Positions 53,952-63,611 of a DNA stretch of 64,000 nt are shown piece by piece. The stretch is from Hydrogenophaga intermedia. Its GTDB lineage: Bacteria; Pseudomonadota; Gammaproteobacteria; Burkholderiales; Burkholderiaceae_C. The notes under the pieces were generated by a model. The model did not search any database. It saw only the letters and a program-made list of their open reading frames with translations, and was not told the origin of the DNA. Positions within the stretch are counted from its first letter, which is position 1, and every line of letters begins with the position of its first letter. The stretch spans positions 18,441 to 82,440 of the forward strand of contig NZ_JAMBNO010000019.1 of the NCBI RefSeq assembly GCF_023715105.1, written 5' to 3'. A program made the position numbers and the translations under genes.

Positions 53952-54818
53952 ATGAATGCCCCACACAACCCTGAAATTGCGCTGAGCGTTCGCACAGGCA
54001 GCTTCAACACCAACGTGCACGACCTCGGCAGCTCCAAGCCGGGACAGCCTCCGGTGCTGTTCATCCACGGCTCCGGTCCGGGTGTAAGCGCCTGGGCCAA
54101 CTGGCGCCTCGCCATGCCGGTCATCGCCAAGGATCGGCGAGTCATCGCGCCCGACATGGTGGGCTTCGGCTACACCGACCGCCCCGCCGGCATGACCTAC
54201 AACATGGACACCTGGGTCCAGCAGGCGCTGGATGTCATGGACGCGATGGGCGTCGAGAAAGCCGACGTGGTCGGCAACAGCTTTGGCGGCGCGCTCTCGC
54301 TGGCGCTGGCGATCCGCGCGCCGCAGCGCGTGCGCCGCCTGGTGCTCATGGGCTCGGTCGGTGTGCCCTTCCCGATCACGCCGGGCCTGGACGCGGTCTG
54401 GGGCTACGAGCCCTCGCTGGCCACCATGAAGCGCCTGCTGGACATCTTCGCCCACAGCCGCGCGCTGGTCACCGACGAGCTGGCCGAGCTGCGCTACCAG
54501 GCCAGCATCCGCCCCGGCTTCCAGGAATCCTTCTCGGCCATGTTCCCGGCCCCGCGCCAGCGCTGGGTCGACGCCATGGCCAGCCCCGAATCGGCGATCC
54601 GCGCGCTGCCGCACGAGACGCTCATCGTCCACGGCCGCGAGGACCAGGTGATTCCGCTGCAGACCTCGCTCACGCTGAGCCAGTGGATTCCCAACAGCCA
54701 GCTGCACGTGTTCGGCCACTGCGGCCACTGGACGCAGATCGAACACGCCGCGCGCTTCGCCCAGCTGGTGTCGAACTTCCTCGCCGAAGCCGACGCGCAG
54801 GGCGCCGCGTCCGCCTGA
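53952..54818 (+). CDS. dmpD: 2-hydroxymuconic semialdehyde hydrolase
   Basis: A 288-aa alpha/beta hydrolase that splits the ring-cleavage product to formate (or acetate) and 2-hydroxypenta-2,4-dienoate. The oxyanion motif is HGSGPGVSAW (near residue 38), the nucleophile Ser is in GNSFGG (near residue 115), and Asp and His are in HGREDQVIP and FGHCGHW near the C-terminus. Named TdnF/TadF in aniline clusters. It provides the hydrolytic branch beside the dehydrogenase branch. Confidence 0.93.
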   Translation: MNAPHNPEIALSVRTGSFNTNVHDLGSSKPGQPPVLFIHGSGPGVSAWANWRLAMPVIAKDRRVIAPDMVGFGYTDRPAGMTYNMDTWVQQALDVMDAMGVEKADVVGNSFGGALSLALAIRAPQRVRRLVLMGSVGVPFPITPGLDAVWGYEPSLATMKRLLDIFAHSRALVTDELAELRYQASIRPGFQESFSAMFPAPRQRWVDAMASPESAIRALPHETLIVHGREDQVIPLQTSLTLSQWIPNSQLHVFGHCGHWTQIEHAARFAQLVSNFLAEADAQGAASA

Positions 54819-54841
54819 CCCCTTTTCCCACACAGAACACC

Positions 54842-55627
54842 ATGGACAACTCCAAGATCCAGCACTACGGCGACGAGCTCTACCAGTCGCTGCTCGACCG
54901 CCAACCCGTCGCTCCGCTGACCGACCGCGAAGCGGACATCACCATCGAGGACGCCTACCAGATCCAGCTGCGCATGATCCAGCGCCGGCTGGACGCGGGC
55001 GAGCGCGTGGTGGGCAAGAAAATAGGCGTGACGAGCAAGGTCGTGATGGACATGCTCAAGGTCAACCAGCCCGACTTCGGCCACCTGCTCTCGGGCATGG
55101 TCTACAACGAAGGCCAGCCCATCCCGGTGAGCAGCATGATCGCGCCCAAGGCCGAGGCAGAGGTCGCCTTCATCCTGGCGCGCGACCTCGAAGGCCCCGG
55201 CGTCACCGCGGCCGACGTGCTGCGCGCCACCGACTGCGTGATGCCGTGCTTCGAGATCGTCGACTCGCGCATCAAGGACTGGAAGATCAAGATCCAGGAC
55301 ACCGTGGCCGACAACGCCTCCTGCGGCGTGCTCACGCTCGGCGGCCTGCGCAAGAGCCCGCGCGACCTCGACCTCGCGCTGGCCGGCATGGTGCTGGAAA
55401 AGAACGGCGAAATCATCAGCACGTCCTGCGGCGCATCGGTGCAGGGCTCGCCGGTCAACGCGGTGGCCTGGCTGGCCAACACGCTCGGCCGTCTGGGCAT
55501 CGGCCTCAAGGCCGGCGACATCATCCTCTCTGGCTCGCAGTCGCCGCTGGTGCCGGTGGTCGCGGGCGACAGCCTGTATTGCAGCGTCGGCGGCCTGGGC
55601 GGCACGTCGGTGCGTTTCGTCGCCTGA
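54842..55627 (+). CDS. dmpE: 2-hydroxypenta-2,4-dienoate (2-oxopent-4-enoate) hydratase
   Basis: A 261-aa member of the fumarylacetoacetase-like hydratase/decarboxylase family. GKKIGVTSKVVMDMLKVNQP, then the acidic metal-ligand cluster KAEAEVAFIL near residue 101, and ADNASCGVLTLGG are characteristic. It hydrates the dienoate to 4-hydroxy-2-oxovalerate. Starts 23 bp after the hydrolase gene. Confidence 0.9.
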   Translation: MDNSKIQHYGDELYQSLLDRQPVAPLTDREADITIEDAYQIQLRMIQRRLDAGERVVGKKIGVTSKVVMDMLKVNQPDFGHLLSGMVYNEGQPIPVSSMIAPKAEAEVAFILARDLEGPGVTAADVLRATDCVMPCFEIVDSRIKDWKIKIQDTVADNASCGVLTLGGLRKSPRDLDLALAGMVLEKNGEIISTSCGASVQGSPVNAVAWLANTLGRLGIGLKAGDIILSGSQSPLVPVVAGDSLYCSVGGLGGTSVRFVA

Positions 55628-55646
55628 GCGGGAAGGAAACAACCAC

Positions 55647-56435
55647 ATGAAACTCGACAAGAACACCCTCGCCCAGCTCGCCGAGCACCTGGAAAACGCC
55701 GAGCTGAAGGCGCACGACGTCACCAAGATCACCGACGACCACCCGGACATGGACTGGGACGACGCCTACGCGATCCAGGACCTGATCCGCGCGCGCAAGG
55801 AAAGCCGTGGCCACAAGACGGTGGGCCTCAAGTGCGGCCTGACCTCCTACGCCAAGATGAAGCAGATGGGCGTGGACACGCCGGTCTTCGGCTTCGTCAG
55901 CGACTACATGGCCTGCGCCGAAGGCAGCGACATCAAGACCTCCGAACTCATCCACCCCAAGGTCGAGGCCGAGATCTGCGTCGTCACCAAGGCGCCGCTC
56001 AAAGGTCCGGGCTGCCACGTCGGCGCCGTGATGGCCGCGATCGACTTCGTGATCCCCGGCGTGGAGATCATCGACAGCCGCTACCGCGACTTCAAGTTCG
56101 ACCTCAAGAGCGTGATCGCCGACAACACCTCGGCCTCGCGCTTCGTGATCGGTGGCCGCGCCCGTCGTGTGGAAGACCTGGACCTGCGCACGCTGGGCGT
56201 GGTGCTGGAGAAGAACGGCCAGATCGTGGCCATGGCCGCCGGCGCCGCCGTGATGGGCCACCCGGCCGCCGCCATCGCCGCCCTGGCCAACCACCTGGGC
56301 GCGCGCGGTCAGGAGATCCCGACGGGCAGCTTCATCATGACCGGCGGCGTGACCGAAGCCATTGCGGTGCAGGCCGGCGACAGCGTGAACGTGCGCTTCC
56401 AGGACCTGGGCACGGTTGGCATGCGATTCGTCTGA
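55647..56435 (+). CDS. dmpH: 2-oxo-3-hexenedioate (4-oxalocrotonate) decarboxylase
   Basis: A 262-aa paralogue of the hydratase, with GLKCGLTSYAKMKQMGVDTP, HPKVEAEICVV and ADNTSASRFVIGG. It decarboxylates the tautomerised 4-oxalocrotonate, and in homologues forms a complex with the hydratase, which fits their adjacency (19 bp apart). Equivalent to TadK/XylI. Confidence 0.9.
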   Translation: MKLDKNTLAQLAEHLENAELKAHDVTKITDDHPDMDWDDAYAIQDLIRARKESRGHKTVGLKCGLTSYAKMKQMGVDTPVFGFVSDYMACAEGSDIKTSELIHPKVEAEICVVTKAPLKGPGCHVGAVMAAIDFVIPGVEIIDSRYRDFKFDLKSVIADNTSASRFVIGGRARRVEDLDLRTLGVVLEKNGQIVAMAAGAAVMGHPAAAIAALANHLGARGQEIPTGSFIMTGGVTEAIAVQAGDSVNVRFQDLGTVGMRFV

Positions 56436-56460
56436 GCGCCGCCCTGAGCCGCCTGCACCC

Positions 56461-57051
56461 ATGAACGCACCCGCCACCCCGTCGCGCGCCGTGACCGTGC
56501 TGGTCACGCGCCGGGTCGCACCCCAAGGCGTGGCCGGCTTCGAGACGGCCATGGCCGGCATGATCGAGGCAGCGACCCACTTCCCCGGCCACCTGGGCGG
56601 CCAGCTGGTGCGCCCTGGCGAGGCCGGCGGCGGCGACGAGCCCCTGCTCTACCACGTGGTCTTCGCCTTCGACAACGAGGCGCACCTGGCCGCCTGGCAG
56701 GACTCGCCCGAGCGGGCCCGCTGGCTCGCGCAAGTCGCACCCCACACCGTCGGTGCGCAGGAGATGCGCCGGGTCAGCGGGCTGGACTACTGGTTCGCGC
56801 CGGCGGGCAGCACCACCAAGGCGCCGCCGCGCGGGAAGGTGGCGATCGTGACTTGGCTGGGCATCTTCCCGACCGTGCTGCTGCTGTTCCTCACCGTGGC
56901 GCCGCTGCTGGCCGACTGGCCGCTGGTGCCGCGCACCATGGTCATCACCGTGCTGGTGGTGGTCCTCATGACCTGGGTGGTGGCGCCGCGCCTGACCCGC
57001 TGGCTGGCCGGCTGGCTGCACGCCCGTCCGCCCGTAGGAGGGCGCCCATGA
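56461..57051 (+). CDS. ABM-like domain protein with two transmembrane helices
   Basis: A 196-aa protein. The N-terminal half (about residues 8-110, [20 protein letters not shown] then [18 protein letters not shown]) is an antibiotic-biosynthesis-monooxygenase-like domain, and the C-terminal half has two membrane helices (about residues 124-144 and 150-172). This COG3224-type architecture has no clear function. It overlaps the downstream SDR gene by four bases, so the two are coupled. It is not part of the minimal meta pathway. Confidence 0.8.
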   Translation: MNAPATPSRAVTVLVTRRVAPQGVAGFETAMAGMIEAATHFPGHLGGQLVRPGEAGGGDEPLLYHVVFAFDNEAHLAAWQDSPERARWLAQVAPHTVGAQEMRRVSGLDYWFAPAGSTTKAPPRGKVAIVTWLGIFPTVLLLFLTVAPLLADWPLVPRTMVITVLVVVLMTWVVAPRLTRWLAGWLHARPPVGGRP

Positions 57052-57851
57052 GCCCGGCACCACGCCCCCTGGCGGGGCAGACCGCCTTCGTCTCGGGCTC
57101 GACCGCTGGCATCGGCCTGGCCATCGCCCAGGCCCTGCTGGCCGACGGCGCCCATGTGGTGCTCAACGGCCGCGGCGAGGCGTCGGTGCAGCGCGCCCTG
57201 CAGACCCTGCGCCAACAGCACCCGCAGGCCGAGGTGTCGGGCATCGCCGCCGACCTGGGCACCGCCGCCGGCTGCGAGCAGGTGGCGACCCGGCTGGCCG
57301 ATGTGGACATCCTGGTCAACAACCTCGGCATCTTCGAGCCCAAGCCCTTCGAGCAGATCGCCGACGCCGACTGGCAGCACCTGTTCGAGGTCAACGTGAT
57401 GAGCGGCGTGCGCCTCGCCCGCGCCGCGCTGCCCGGCATGCTGACGCGCAACCGCGGCCGCATCGTCTTCATCTCCAGCGAGTCGGGCATCTGCCCGCCG
57501 GCCGAGATGGTGCATTACGGCATGAGCAAGTCGGCCCAGCTGTCCGTGGCACGCGGCCTGGCCGAGTGCTGCGCCGGCACCGCCGTCACGGTCAACAGCG
57601 TGCTGCCCGGCCCCACGCTGACCGAAGGCGCACGCGCTTTCTTCGACACGCTCGCCGCGCAGCAGGGCCTGAGCTTCGACGAAGCCGCGGCCCGCTTCTT
57701 CCGCGACGCGCGCCCCACCTCGCTGCTGCGCCGCTTCATCCGCCCCGACGAGGTGGCGGCCATGGTGGCCTACGTCTGCAGCCCGCAGGCCAGCGCCACC
57801 ACCGGCGCCGCGCTGCGGGTGGACGGTGGCGTGGTGCGCACGCTCACCTGA
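57048..57851 (+). CDS. Short-chain dehydrogenase/reductase
   Basis: A 267-aa SDR with the cofactor motif GSTAGIG (near residue 17), NNLG near residue 89 and the catalytic Ser-Tyr-Lys set (SSESGI and HYGMSKSAQ near residues 145 and 160). The absence of an acidic residue right after the second strand (LNGRGE) hints at NADP(H) use. ATGA overlap with the ABM-like membrane gene. Substrate unknown; it could be a ring-diol or alcohol from another aromatic. Confidence 0.85.
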   Translation: MSPAPRPLAGQTAFVSGSTAGIGLAIAQALLADGAHVVLNGRGEASVQRALQTLRQQHPQAEVSGIAADLGTAAGCEQVATRLADVDILVNNLGIFEPKPFEQIADADWQHLFEVNVMSGVRLARAALPGMLTRNRGRIVFISSESGICPPAEMVHYGMSKSAQLSVARGLAECCAGTAVTVNSVLPGPTLTEGARAFFDTLAAQQGLSFDEAAARFFRDARPTSLLRRFIRPDEVAAMVAYVCSPQASATTGAALRVDGGVVRTLT

Positions 57852-57883
57852 ACCTTTTTTCTTCTTCCCCCAGGAGTCAACCC

Positions 57884-58798
57884 ATGACCAAAAAAATCAA
57901 GTGCGCCCTGATCGGGCCCGGCAACATCGGCACCGACCTGCTGGCCAAGCTGCAGCGCAGCCCCTTGCTCGAACCCGTGTGGATGGTGGGCATCGATCCC
58001 AACTCCGACGGTCTCAAGCGCGCCAAGGAGATGGGCATCAAGACCACCGCCGAGGGTGTGGACGGCCTGATCCCGCACATGAAGGCCGACGGTGTGCAGA
58101 TCGTGTTCGACGCCACCAGCGCCTACGTGCACGCCGAGAACTCGCGCAAGGTCAATGAGCAGGGCGCGATGATGATCGACCTCACGCCCGCCGCCATCGG
58201 CCCCTACTGCGTGCCGCCGGTCAACCTCAAGCAGCACGTCGGCCAGCGCGAGATGAATGTGAACATGGTCACCTGCGGCGGCCAGGCCACCATCCCCATG
58301 GTCTACGCGGTCAGCCGCGTGCAGCCGGTGAGCTACGGCGAGATCGTCGCCACCGTGTCCAGCAAATCGGTCGGTCCCGGCACGCGCAAGAACATCGACG
58401 AGTTCACCCGCACCACGGCCGGCGCGGTCGAGAAGGTGGGCGGCGCCAAGAAGGGCAAGGCCATCATCGTGATCAACCCGGCCGAGCCGCCGCTGATCAT
58501 GCGCGACACGGTGCACTGCCTGGTCGAAGGCACGCCCGACGAGGCCGCGATCACGAAGTCGGTGCACGACATGATCAAGGAAGTGCAGAAGTACGTGCCG
58601 GGCTACAAGCTGGTCAACGGCCCCGTCTTCGACGGCAACCGCGTCTCGGTCTTCATGGAGGTCGAGGGCCTGGGCGACTACCTGCCCAAGTACGCCGGCA
58701 ACCTGGACATCATGACCGCCGCCGCCGCGCGCACCGCCGAGATGTTTGCCGAAGAAATCCTGAAGGGCGAGCTCGTGCTCGAACCCGTCGCCGCCTGA
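57884..58798 (+). CDS. dmpF: Acetaldehyde dehydrogenase (acylating)
   Basis: A 304-aa NAD- and CoA-dependent enzyme turning acetaldehyde into acetyl-CoA. The NAD site is [13 protein letters not shown] near residue 7, and the catalytic Cys is in [12 protein letters not shown] near residue 131. It works in a channelling complex with the aldolase encoded next, 13 bp downstream. Equivalent to TadI/MhpF. Confidence 0.95.
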   Translation: MTKKIKCALIGPGNIGTDLLAKLQRSPLLEPVWMVGIDPNSDGLKRAKEMGIKTTAEGVDGLIPHMKADGVQIVFDATSAYVHAENSRKVNEQGAMMIDLTPAAIGPYCVPPVNLKQHVGQREMNVNMVTCGGQATIPMVYAVSRVQPVSYGEIVATVSSKSVGPGTRKNIDEFTRTTAGAVEKVGGAKKGKAIIVINPAEPPLIMRDTVHCLVEGTPDEAAITKSVHDMIKEVQKYVPGYKLVNGPVFDGNRVSVFMEVEGLGDYLPKYAGNLDIMTAAAARTAEMFAEEILKGELVLEPVAA

Positions 58799-58811
58799 TC
58801 CGGAGCACCCC

Positions 58812-59852
58812 ATGAGCCAGCAAAAAATCACCCTGCACGACATGACCCTGCGCGACGGGATGCACCCCAAGCGCCACCTGATGACGCTCGAACAGATGAA
58901 GAGCATCGCCTGCGGCCTCGACGCCGCCGGTGTGCCGCTGATCGAGGTCACCCACGGCGACGGCCTGGGCGGCTCCAGCGTCAACTACGGCTTCCCGGCC
59001 CACTCCGACGAGGAGTACCTGGGCACCGTGATCCCGCTGATGAAGCAGGCCAAGGTCTCGGCCCTGCTGCTGCCCGGCATCGGCACCGTCGACCACCTGA
59101 AGATGGCGCACGGCCTGGGCGTGCACACCATCCGCGTGGCCACGCACTGCACCGAAGCCGACGTGAGCGAGCAGCACATCACCTTCGCCCGAAAGCTCGA
59201 CATGGACACCGTGGGCTTCCTGATGATGGCCCACATGAACAGCCCCGAAGGCCTGGTGAAACAGGCCAAGCTGATGGAGGGCTATGGCGCCAACTGCATC
59301 TACATCACCGACTCGGCCGGCTACATGCTGCCCGCCGACGTGAAGGCCCGCCTGCAGGCCGTGCGCGACGCGCTCAAGCCCGAGACCGAGCTGGGCTTCC
59401 ACGGCCACCACAACCTGGCCATGGGCGTGGCCAACTCGGTCGCCGCCATTGAATGTGGCGCCACCCGCATCGACGCTGCCGCCGCCGGCCTGGGCGCGGG
59501 CGCAGGCAACACGCCGATGGAAGTGCTGGTCGCCGTGCTCGACCGCATGGACGTGCAGACCGGTGTGGACGTCTGGAAGATCCAGGACGTGGCCGAAGAC
59601 CTGGTCACGCCCATCATGGACTTCCCGATCCGCATCGACCGCGACGCGCTCACGCTGGGCTACGCCGGCGTGTACGGCAGCTTCCTGCTGTTCGCCAAAC
59701 GCGCCGCCGTCAAGTACGGCCTGTCGGCGCGCGACATCCTGGTCGAACTGGGCCGCAAGAAGATGGTCGGTGGCCAGGAAGACATGATCGAAGACACGGC
59801 CATGACCATGGCTCGCGCGCGAGATGCGCGCGAGCAGAAAAAAGCGGCCTGA
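58812..59852 (+). CDS. dmpG: 4-hydroxy-2-oxovalerate aldolase
   Basis: A 346-aa metal-dependent aldolase giving pyruvate and acetaldehyde. [14 protein letters not shown] near residue 12 holds the catalytic Arg-Asp, and [15 protein letters not shown] near residue 196 the metal-binding histidines. The C-terminal DmpG-type domain ([20 protein letters not shown]) contacts the dehydrogenase. Equivalent to TadJ. Confidence 0.95.
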   Translation: MSQQKITLHDMTLRDGMHPKRHLMTLEQMKSIACGLDAAGVPLIEVTHGDGLGGSSVNYGFPAHSDEEYLGTVIPLMKQAKVSALLLPGIGTVDHLKMAHGLGVHTIRVATHCTEADVSEQHITFARKLDMDTVGFLMMAHMNSPEGLVKQAKLMEGYGANCIYITDSAGYMLPADVKARLQAVRDALKPETELGFHGHHNLAMGVANSVAAIECGATRIDAAAAGLGAGAGNTPMEVLVAVLDRMDVQTGVDVWKIQDVAEDLVTPIMDFPIRIDRDALTLGYAGVYGSFLLFAKRAAVKYGLSARDILVELGRKKMVGGQEDMIEDTAMTMARARDAREQKKAA

Positions 59853-59864
59853 GGAACGCACCCT

Positions 59865-60842
59865 ATGCAACGCAGAGATTTCATCGCCTCCGTGGGGGCC
59901 GGCCTGGCCCTGGCACCCGCCGCTGGTTGGTCGCAGGACGCCTACCCCGCCCGTCCCGTCAAGCTCATCGTGCCCTTCCCACCGGGTGGACCCACCGACA
60001 TCATGGGCCGCACCGCCGCCAAGGCCATGGGCGACGCGCTGGGCCAGTCCTTCGTGGTCGAGAACAAGGCCGGCGCCGGCGGCAACATCGGCACCGACGC
60101 GGTGGCCAAGGCCGCACCGGACGGCTACACCATCGGGCTGTCGGCCATCAGCAGCCTGGCCATCGCGCCCTACCTCTACGACAAGCTGCCGTTCCAGGTG
60201 GAAAAGGACTTCGCCCCGATCTCGCTGGTGGGCACCACGCCCTGCGTGATCGTCGTGCACCCGAGCGCACCGTTCGCCGACCTCAAGGGTCTGGTGGCCT
60301 ACGCCAAGGCCAACCCGGGCAAGCTCGGCTACGCCACGTCCGGCATCGGCACCAGCAACCACCTGGCGGCCGAGCTGCTGCAGTCGGTGGCCGGCATCGA
60401 ACTCACCAACATCCCCTACAAGGGGTCGAGCCAGATCGTGCCGGACCTGCTCTCGGGCACGGTGATCATGAGCATGGAAAGCTCGCTGGCCACCACCTTG
60501 CAGCACATCCGCAGCGGCAAGCTCAAGGCGCTGGCCGTCACCTCGCCCACGCGCGCCAAGGCCCTGCCGGACGTACCGACCGTGGCCGAGTCCGGTTACC
60601 CCGGCTTCGCGGTGGAGACCTGGTTCGGCCTGGTCGCCCCCGCCGCCACCCCGGCCGCCGTCGTGCAGAAGCTGCACGACGCCTGGGCCAAAGGCGCCAA
60701 GACCGCCGAGGCCCAGGCCGCGTTCGACAACATCTCCGGCAACCTGCGCGTCACCACGCCCCAGGAGTTCGACGCCTTCATCAAGGCCGAGAACAACCGC
60801 TGGGGTGCCCTGATCCGCAAGCTGGACATCAAAGCCAACTGA
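59865..60842 (+). CDS. Bug-family periplasmic solute receptor (TctC-like)
   Basis: A 325-aa extracytoplasmic binding protein. A signal peptide with a twin-arginine-like start (MQRRDFIASVGAGLALAPAA) ends near residue 24. The mature part shows ARPVKLIVPFPPGGPTDIMG and VENKAGAGGNIGTDAVAKAA, hallmarks of Bug proteins. No TctA/TctB membrane partners are nearby, as is usual for Bug genes in beta-proteobacteria. It probably binds an aromatic acid or a pathway intermediate for uptake or sensing. Confidence 0.9.
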   Translation: MQRRDFIASVGAGLALAPAAGWSQDAYPARPVKLIVPFPPGGPTDIMGRTAAKAMGDALGQSFVVENKAGAGGNIGTDAVAKAAPDGYTIGLSAISSLAIAPYLYDKLPFQVEKDFAPISLVGTTPCVIVVHPSAPFADLKGLVAYAKANPGKLGYATSGIGTSNHLAAELLQSVAGIELTNIPYKGSSQIVPDLLSGTVIMSMESSLATTLQHIRSGKLKALAVTSPTRAKALPDVPTVAESGYPGFAVETWFGLVAPAATPAAVVQKLHDAWAKGAKTAEAQAAFDNISGNLRVTTPQEFDAFIKAENNRWGALIRKLDIKAN

Positions 60843-60859
60843 CCCAGGAGACCACCACC

Positions 60860-61051
60860 ATGCCGTTCGCACAGATCTACATACTCGAAGGCCGCACGCC
60901 CGAGCAGAAGAAGGCCGTGATCGAGAAGGTCACCCAGGCGCTGCACGAGGCCATCGACGCGAAGAAGGAAACCATCCGCGTCTGGATCCACGAAATGCCC
61001 AAGGAGAACTGGGGCATCGCGGGCGTCAGCGCCAAAGACCTCGGCCGCTGA
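60860..61051 (+). CDS. dmpI: 4-oxalocrotonate tautomerase
   Basis: A 63-aa enzyme whose catalytic residue is Pro1 after Met removal (MPFAQIYILEGRTPEQKKAV). The family Arg in the IRVWIHEMPKENWGIAG segment is also present. It interconverts 2-hydroxymuconate and 2-oxo-3-hexenedioate ahead of the decarboxylase. Equivalent to TadL/XylH. AGGAG lies upstream. Confidence 0.93.
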   Translation: MPFAQIYILEGRTPEQKKAVIEKVTQALHEAIDAKKETIRVWIHEMPKENWGIAGVSAKDLGR

Positions 61052-61063
61052 CCAGGACCGGAA

Positions 61064-61342
61064 TCGCCGCCCAGCGCTACCAGGGGCGCGTGGTGCAGGC
61101 GGCCCTGCAGGCCCATGGCCGCGTCGACGCGTCGGTGCACAACGTGGGCGGCACCATCTGGGTGCGTCTCGCCCGGTGCCATCGACAACGGCCAGCGCAT
61201 CGTGCCGCGCAACCCGCAGCCGCTGAGCGAGGCCGAGACCGGCTGGATGAAAGCCATCTACACCCAGTTGCTGCGCGACACGCCGATGAACCGCCTGGGC
61301 ACACCAGAAGAGATCGCCGCGGACTTGGCGGCCGGGTGGTGA
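61064..61342 (+). pseudogene. Collapsed BenD/XylL-like diol dehydrogenase
   Basis: Two parts of an SDR are joined: GRVVQAALQAHGRVDASVHN then VGGTIW (middle of the enzyme) in one frame, and in another frame SPGAIDNGQRIVPRNPQPLS, EAETGWMKAIYTQLL and NRLGTPEEIAADLAAGW (C-terminus). These match benzoate-diol dehydrogenase (BenD/XylL) segments. The N-terminal cofactor site and the catalytic Tyr-Lys region are gone, with a frameshift at about 61162-61170. Confidence 0.65.
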
Positions 61343-61385
61343 CAATGGGACACACCCTGTTCACCACACCCCGAGGAGAAGGCCC

Positions 61386-62774
61386 TTGAACGCTGCCCAC
61401 CTGTCGCTGGCCGAGCACGCCGCCCGCCTGCGCCGCCGCGAACTGACGGCGGTGGCCCTGATCGACACCTGCGCGCAACACCACGCGCGCATGGAACCCC
61501 GGCTCAACGCCTACAAGACCTGGGACGGCGCGCGCGCCCGCAGCGCCGCCGCTGCGGTCGACACCCTGCTGGACCAGGGCCAGGACCTGGGCCCGCTGAT
61601 GGGCTTGCCGGTGTCGGTGAAGGACCTGTACGGCGTGCCCGGCCTGCCGGTGTTTGCGGGCAGCGACGAGGCCCTGCCCGAAGCCTGGCAGGCGGCCGGC
61701 CCGCTGGTCGCGCGGCTGCAGCGGCAACTGGGCATCGTGGTCGGCAAGACGCACACGGTCGAGTTCGCGTTCGGGGGTCTTGGCGTCAACGCCCACTGGG
61801 GCACGCCCCGGAACCCCTGGTCACCCCACGAGCACCGCGTGCCAGGCGGGTCCAGCGCGGGCGCGGGCGTCTCGCTGGTGCAGGGCAGCGCCCTGCTGGC
61901 GCTGGGCACCGACACCGCCGGTTCGGTGCGCGTGCCCGCGTCCATGACCGGACAGGTGGGCCTGAAGACCACCGTGGGGCGCTGGCCGGTCGAAGGCATC
62001 GTGCCCCTGTCGTCCTCGCTCGACACCGCGGGCGTGCTCACCCGCACGGTGGAAGACCTGGCCTACGCGTTCGCCGCCCTCGACACAGAGAGCCAGGGCC
62101 TGCCCGCGCCTGCCCCGGTGCGCGTGCAAGGACTGCGCGTCGGCGTGCCGACCAACCACTTCTGGGACGACATCGACCCGAGCATCGCCGCCGCCGTGGA
62201 AGCGGCCGTTCAGCGCCTCGCCCAGGCCGGCGCGCAGGTGGTCCGGTTCCCGCTGCCGCACTGCGAGGAAGCCTTCGACATCTTCCGCCGCGGCGGCCTC
62301 GCAGCGTCCGAACTCGCGGCCTACCTCGACCAGCACTTCCCGCACAAGGTGGAGCGGCTGGACCCGGTGGTGCGCGACCGCGTGCGCTGGGCCGAGCAGG
62401 TGTCTTCCGTCGAGTACCTGCGGCGCAAGGCCGTGCTGCAGCGCTGCGGCGCGGGCGCGGCCCGGTTGTTCGACGACGTCGACGTCCTGCTCACGCCCAC
62501 CGTGCCCGCCTCGCCGCCGCGGCTGGCCGACATCGGCACGGTGGAGACCTACGCGCCGGCCAACATGAAGGCCATGCGCAACACCGCCATCAGCAACCTG
62601 TTCGGCTGGTGCGCGCTGACGATGCCCGTGGGCCTCGACGCCAACCGGATGCCGGTGGGCCTGCAGCTGATGGGGCCGCCGCGCGCCGAAGCGCGGCTGA
62701 TCGGCATCGCGCTCGGCATCGAGGCCCTCATCGGCCAGGGCCACGCGCTGCTGGGCGCGCCCGACCTGCCATAG
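61386..62774 (+). CDS. Amidase (amidase-signature family)
   Basis: A 462-aa hydrolase with the Ser-cisSer-Lys triad: Lys in GLPVSVKDLYGVPG (near residue 80), cis-Ser in VPGGSSAGAG (near residue 157) and nucleophile Ser in GTDTAGSVRVPAS (near residue 181). It starts at a TTG preceded by GAGGAGAAGG. It could release aniline from anilides or deaminate an amide intermediate; the substrate cannot be read from sequence. It is separated from the meta-pathway genes by the collapsed dehydrogenase and may belong to a different module. Confidence 0.88.
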   Translation: MNAAHLSLAEHAARLRRRELTAVALIDTCAQHHARMEPRLNAYKTWDGARARSAAAAVDTLLDQGQDLGPLMGLPVSVKDLYGVPGLPVFAGSDEALPEAWQAAGPLVARLQRQLGIVVGKTHTVEFAFGGLGVNAHWGTPRNPWSPHEHRVPGGSSAGAGVSLVQGSALLALGTDTAGSVRVPASMTGQVGLKTTVGRWPVEGIVPLSSSLDTAGVLTRTVEDLAYAFAALDTESQGLPAPAPVRVQGLRVGVPTNHFWDDIDPSIAAAVEAAVQRLAQAGAQVVRFPLPHCEEAFDIFRRGGLAASELAAYLDQHFPHKVERLDPVVRDRVRWAEQVSSVEYLRRKAVLQRCGAGAARLFDDVDVLLTPTVPASPPRLADIGTVETYAPANMKAMRNTAISNLFGWCALTMPVGLDANRMPVGLQLMGPPRAEARLIGIALGIEALIGQGHALLGAPDLP

Positions 62775-62816
62775 CCGGCGCGCCCCACCCTCAACCTTTC
62801 CAGGCGGAGCCCCCCC

Positions 62817-63611
62817 ATGACCCAGACGCCCAACCAACTCGCCGAAGCGATCTGGGCCGCCCGCCAGGCCGGTCGGACACTGGACGCCGCAGCCACCATC
62901 GGCACGCCCGACCTCGCCACCGCCTACGCCATCCAGCGCGCGCTGCTCGGCCTGCGCCTGGCCGCCGGCGAGCGCGTGGTCGGGTGGAAGCTGGGTTACA
63001 CGTCGGAAGTGATGCGCCGCCAGATGGGCATAGCCCGGCCCAACATCGGGCCGCTGACCGACCGGATGCTGCTGAACTCGGGCGACGCGGTGCACGAGCG
63101 CCTGGTGCAGCCGCGGGTCGAACCCGAGATCGGGCTGCGCCTCCAAACCGCCCTCGACGCGCGGCACGCGCCCGTCGACCGCCACACCGTGGTCGCCGCC
63201 GTGGAGGGCGCCTACGCCTGCCTCGAAGTCGTGCACTCCACCTGGACAGGCTACCGCTTCAACCTCGAACAGAACACCGCCGACAACTCGTCCGCCGGCC
63301 AGGTCGTCGTCGGGCCACGCCTGCCGGTGACCGACCTGATGGCGGCGGGCACCGTGGCGGTGCGCCTGCACGACGGCAGCCACCACACGCTGGGACAGGG
63401 CGTGGGCGCCGATGCCGACGGCCACCCGCTGGACGCGGTGGCGCGGCTGGCGCGGGAGCTGGCCGCGTTTGGTCAGCGGCTGGAGGCGGGTGATCTGGTG
63501 ATCACGGGTGGGCTGACAAAGGCTTGTGAGCTGGAGGTGGGGGGGAGGTTGACGGGAGTGTTTTCGTTTGGGGACGCTTGGTCGGTAGATGTGACTGTGC
63601 GGCGTCTGTGA
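62817..63611 (+). CDS. Hydratase/decarboxylase-family enzyme (2-keto-4-pentenoate hydratase-like)
   Basis: A 264-aa third paralogue of the DmpE/DmpH family: GWKLGYTSEVMRRQMGIARP, then the acidic ligand motif PRVEPEIGLRL near residue 101 and ADNSSAGQVVVG. All core residues appear present. Sequence divergence from the two upstream paralogues suggests a different substrate or independent acquisition with the amidase. From about 63465 codon use shifts from C-ending to G/T-ending codons. Confidence 0.85.
   Translation: MTQTPNQLAEAIWAARQAGRTLDAAATIGTPDLATAYAIQRALLGLRLAAGERVVGWKLGYTSEVMRRQMGIARPNIGPLTDRMLLNSGDAVHERLVQPRVEPEIGLRLQTALDARHAPVDRHTVVAAVEGAYACLEVVHSTWTGYRFNLEQNTADNSSAGQVVVGPRLPVTDLMAAGTVAVRLHDGSHHTLGQGVGADADGHPLDAVARLARELAAFGQRLEAGDLVITGGLTKACELEVGGRLTGVFSFGDAWSVDVTVRRL

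Noticed and set aside
58710..60872. A 720-codon minus-strand open frame opposite the aldolase and receptor genes
   Set aside because: Same reason: both sense genes are clearly real and the antisense product has low-complexity composition.
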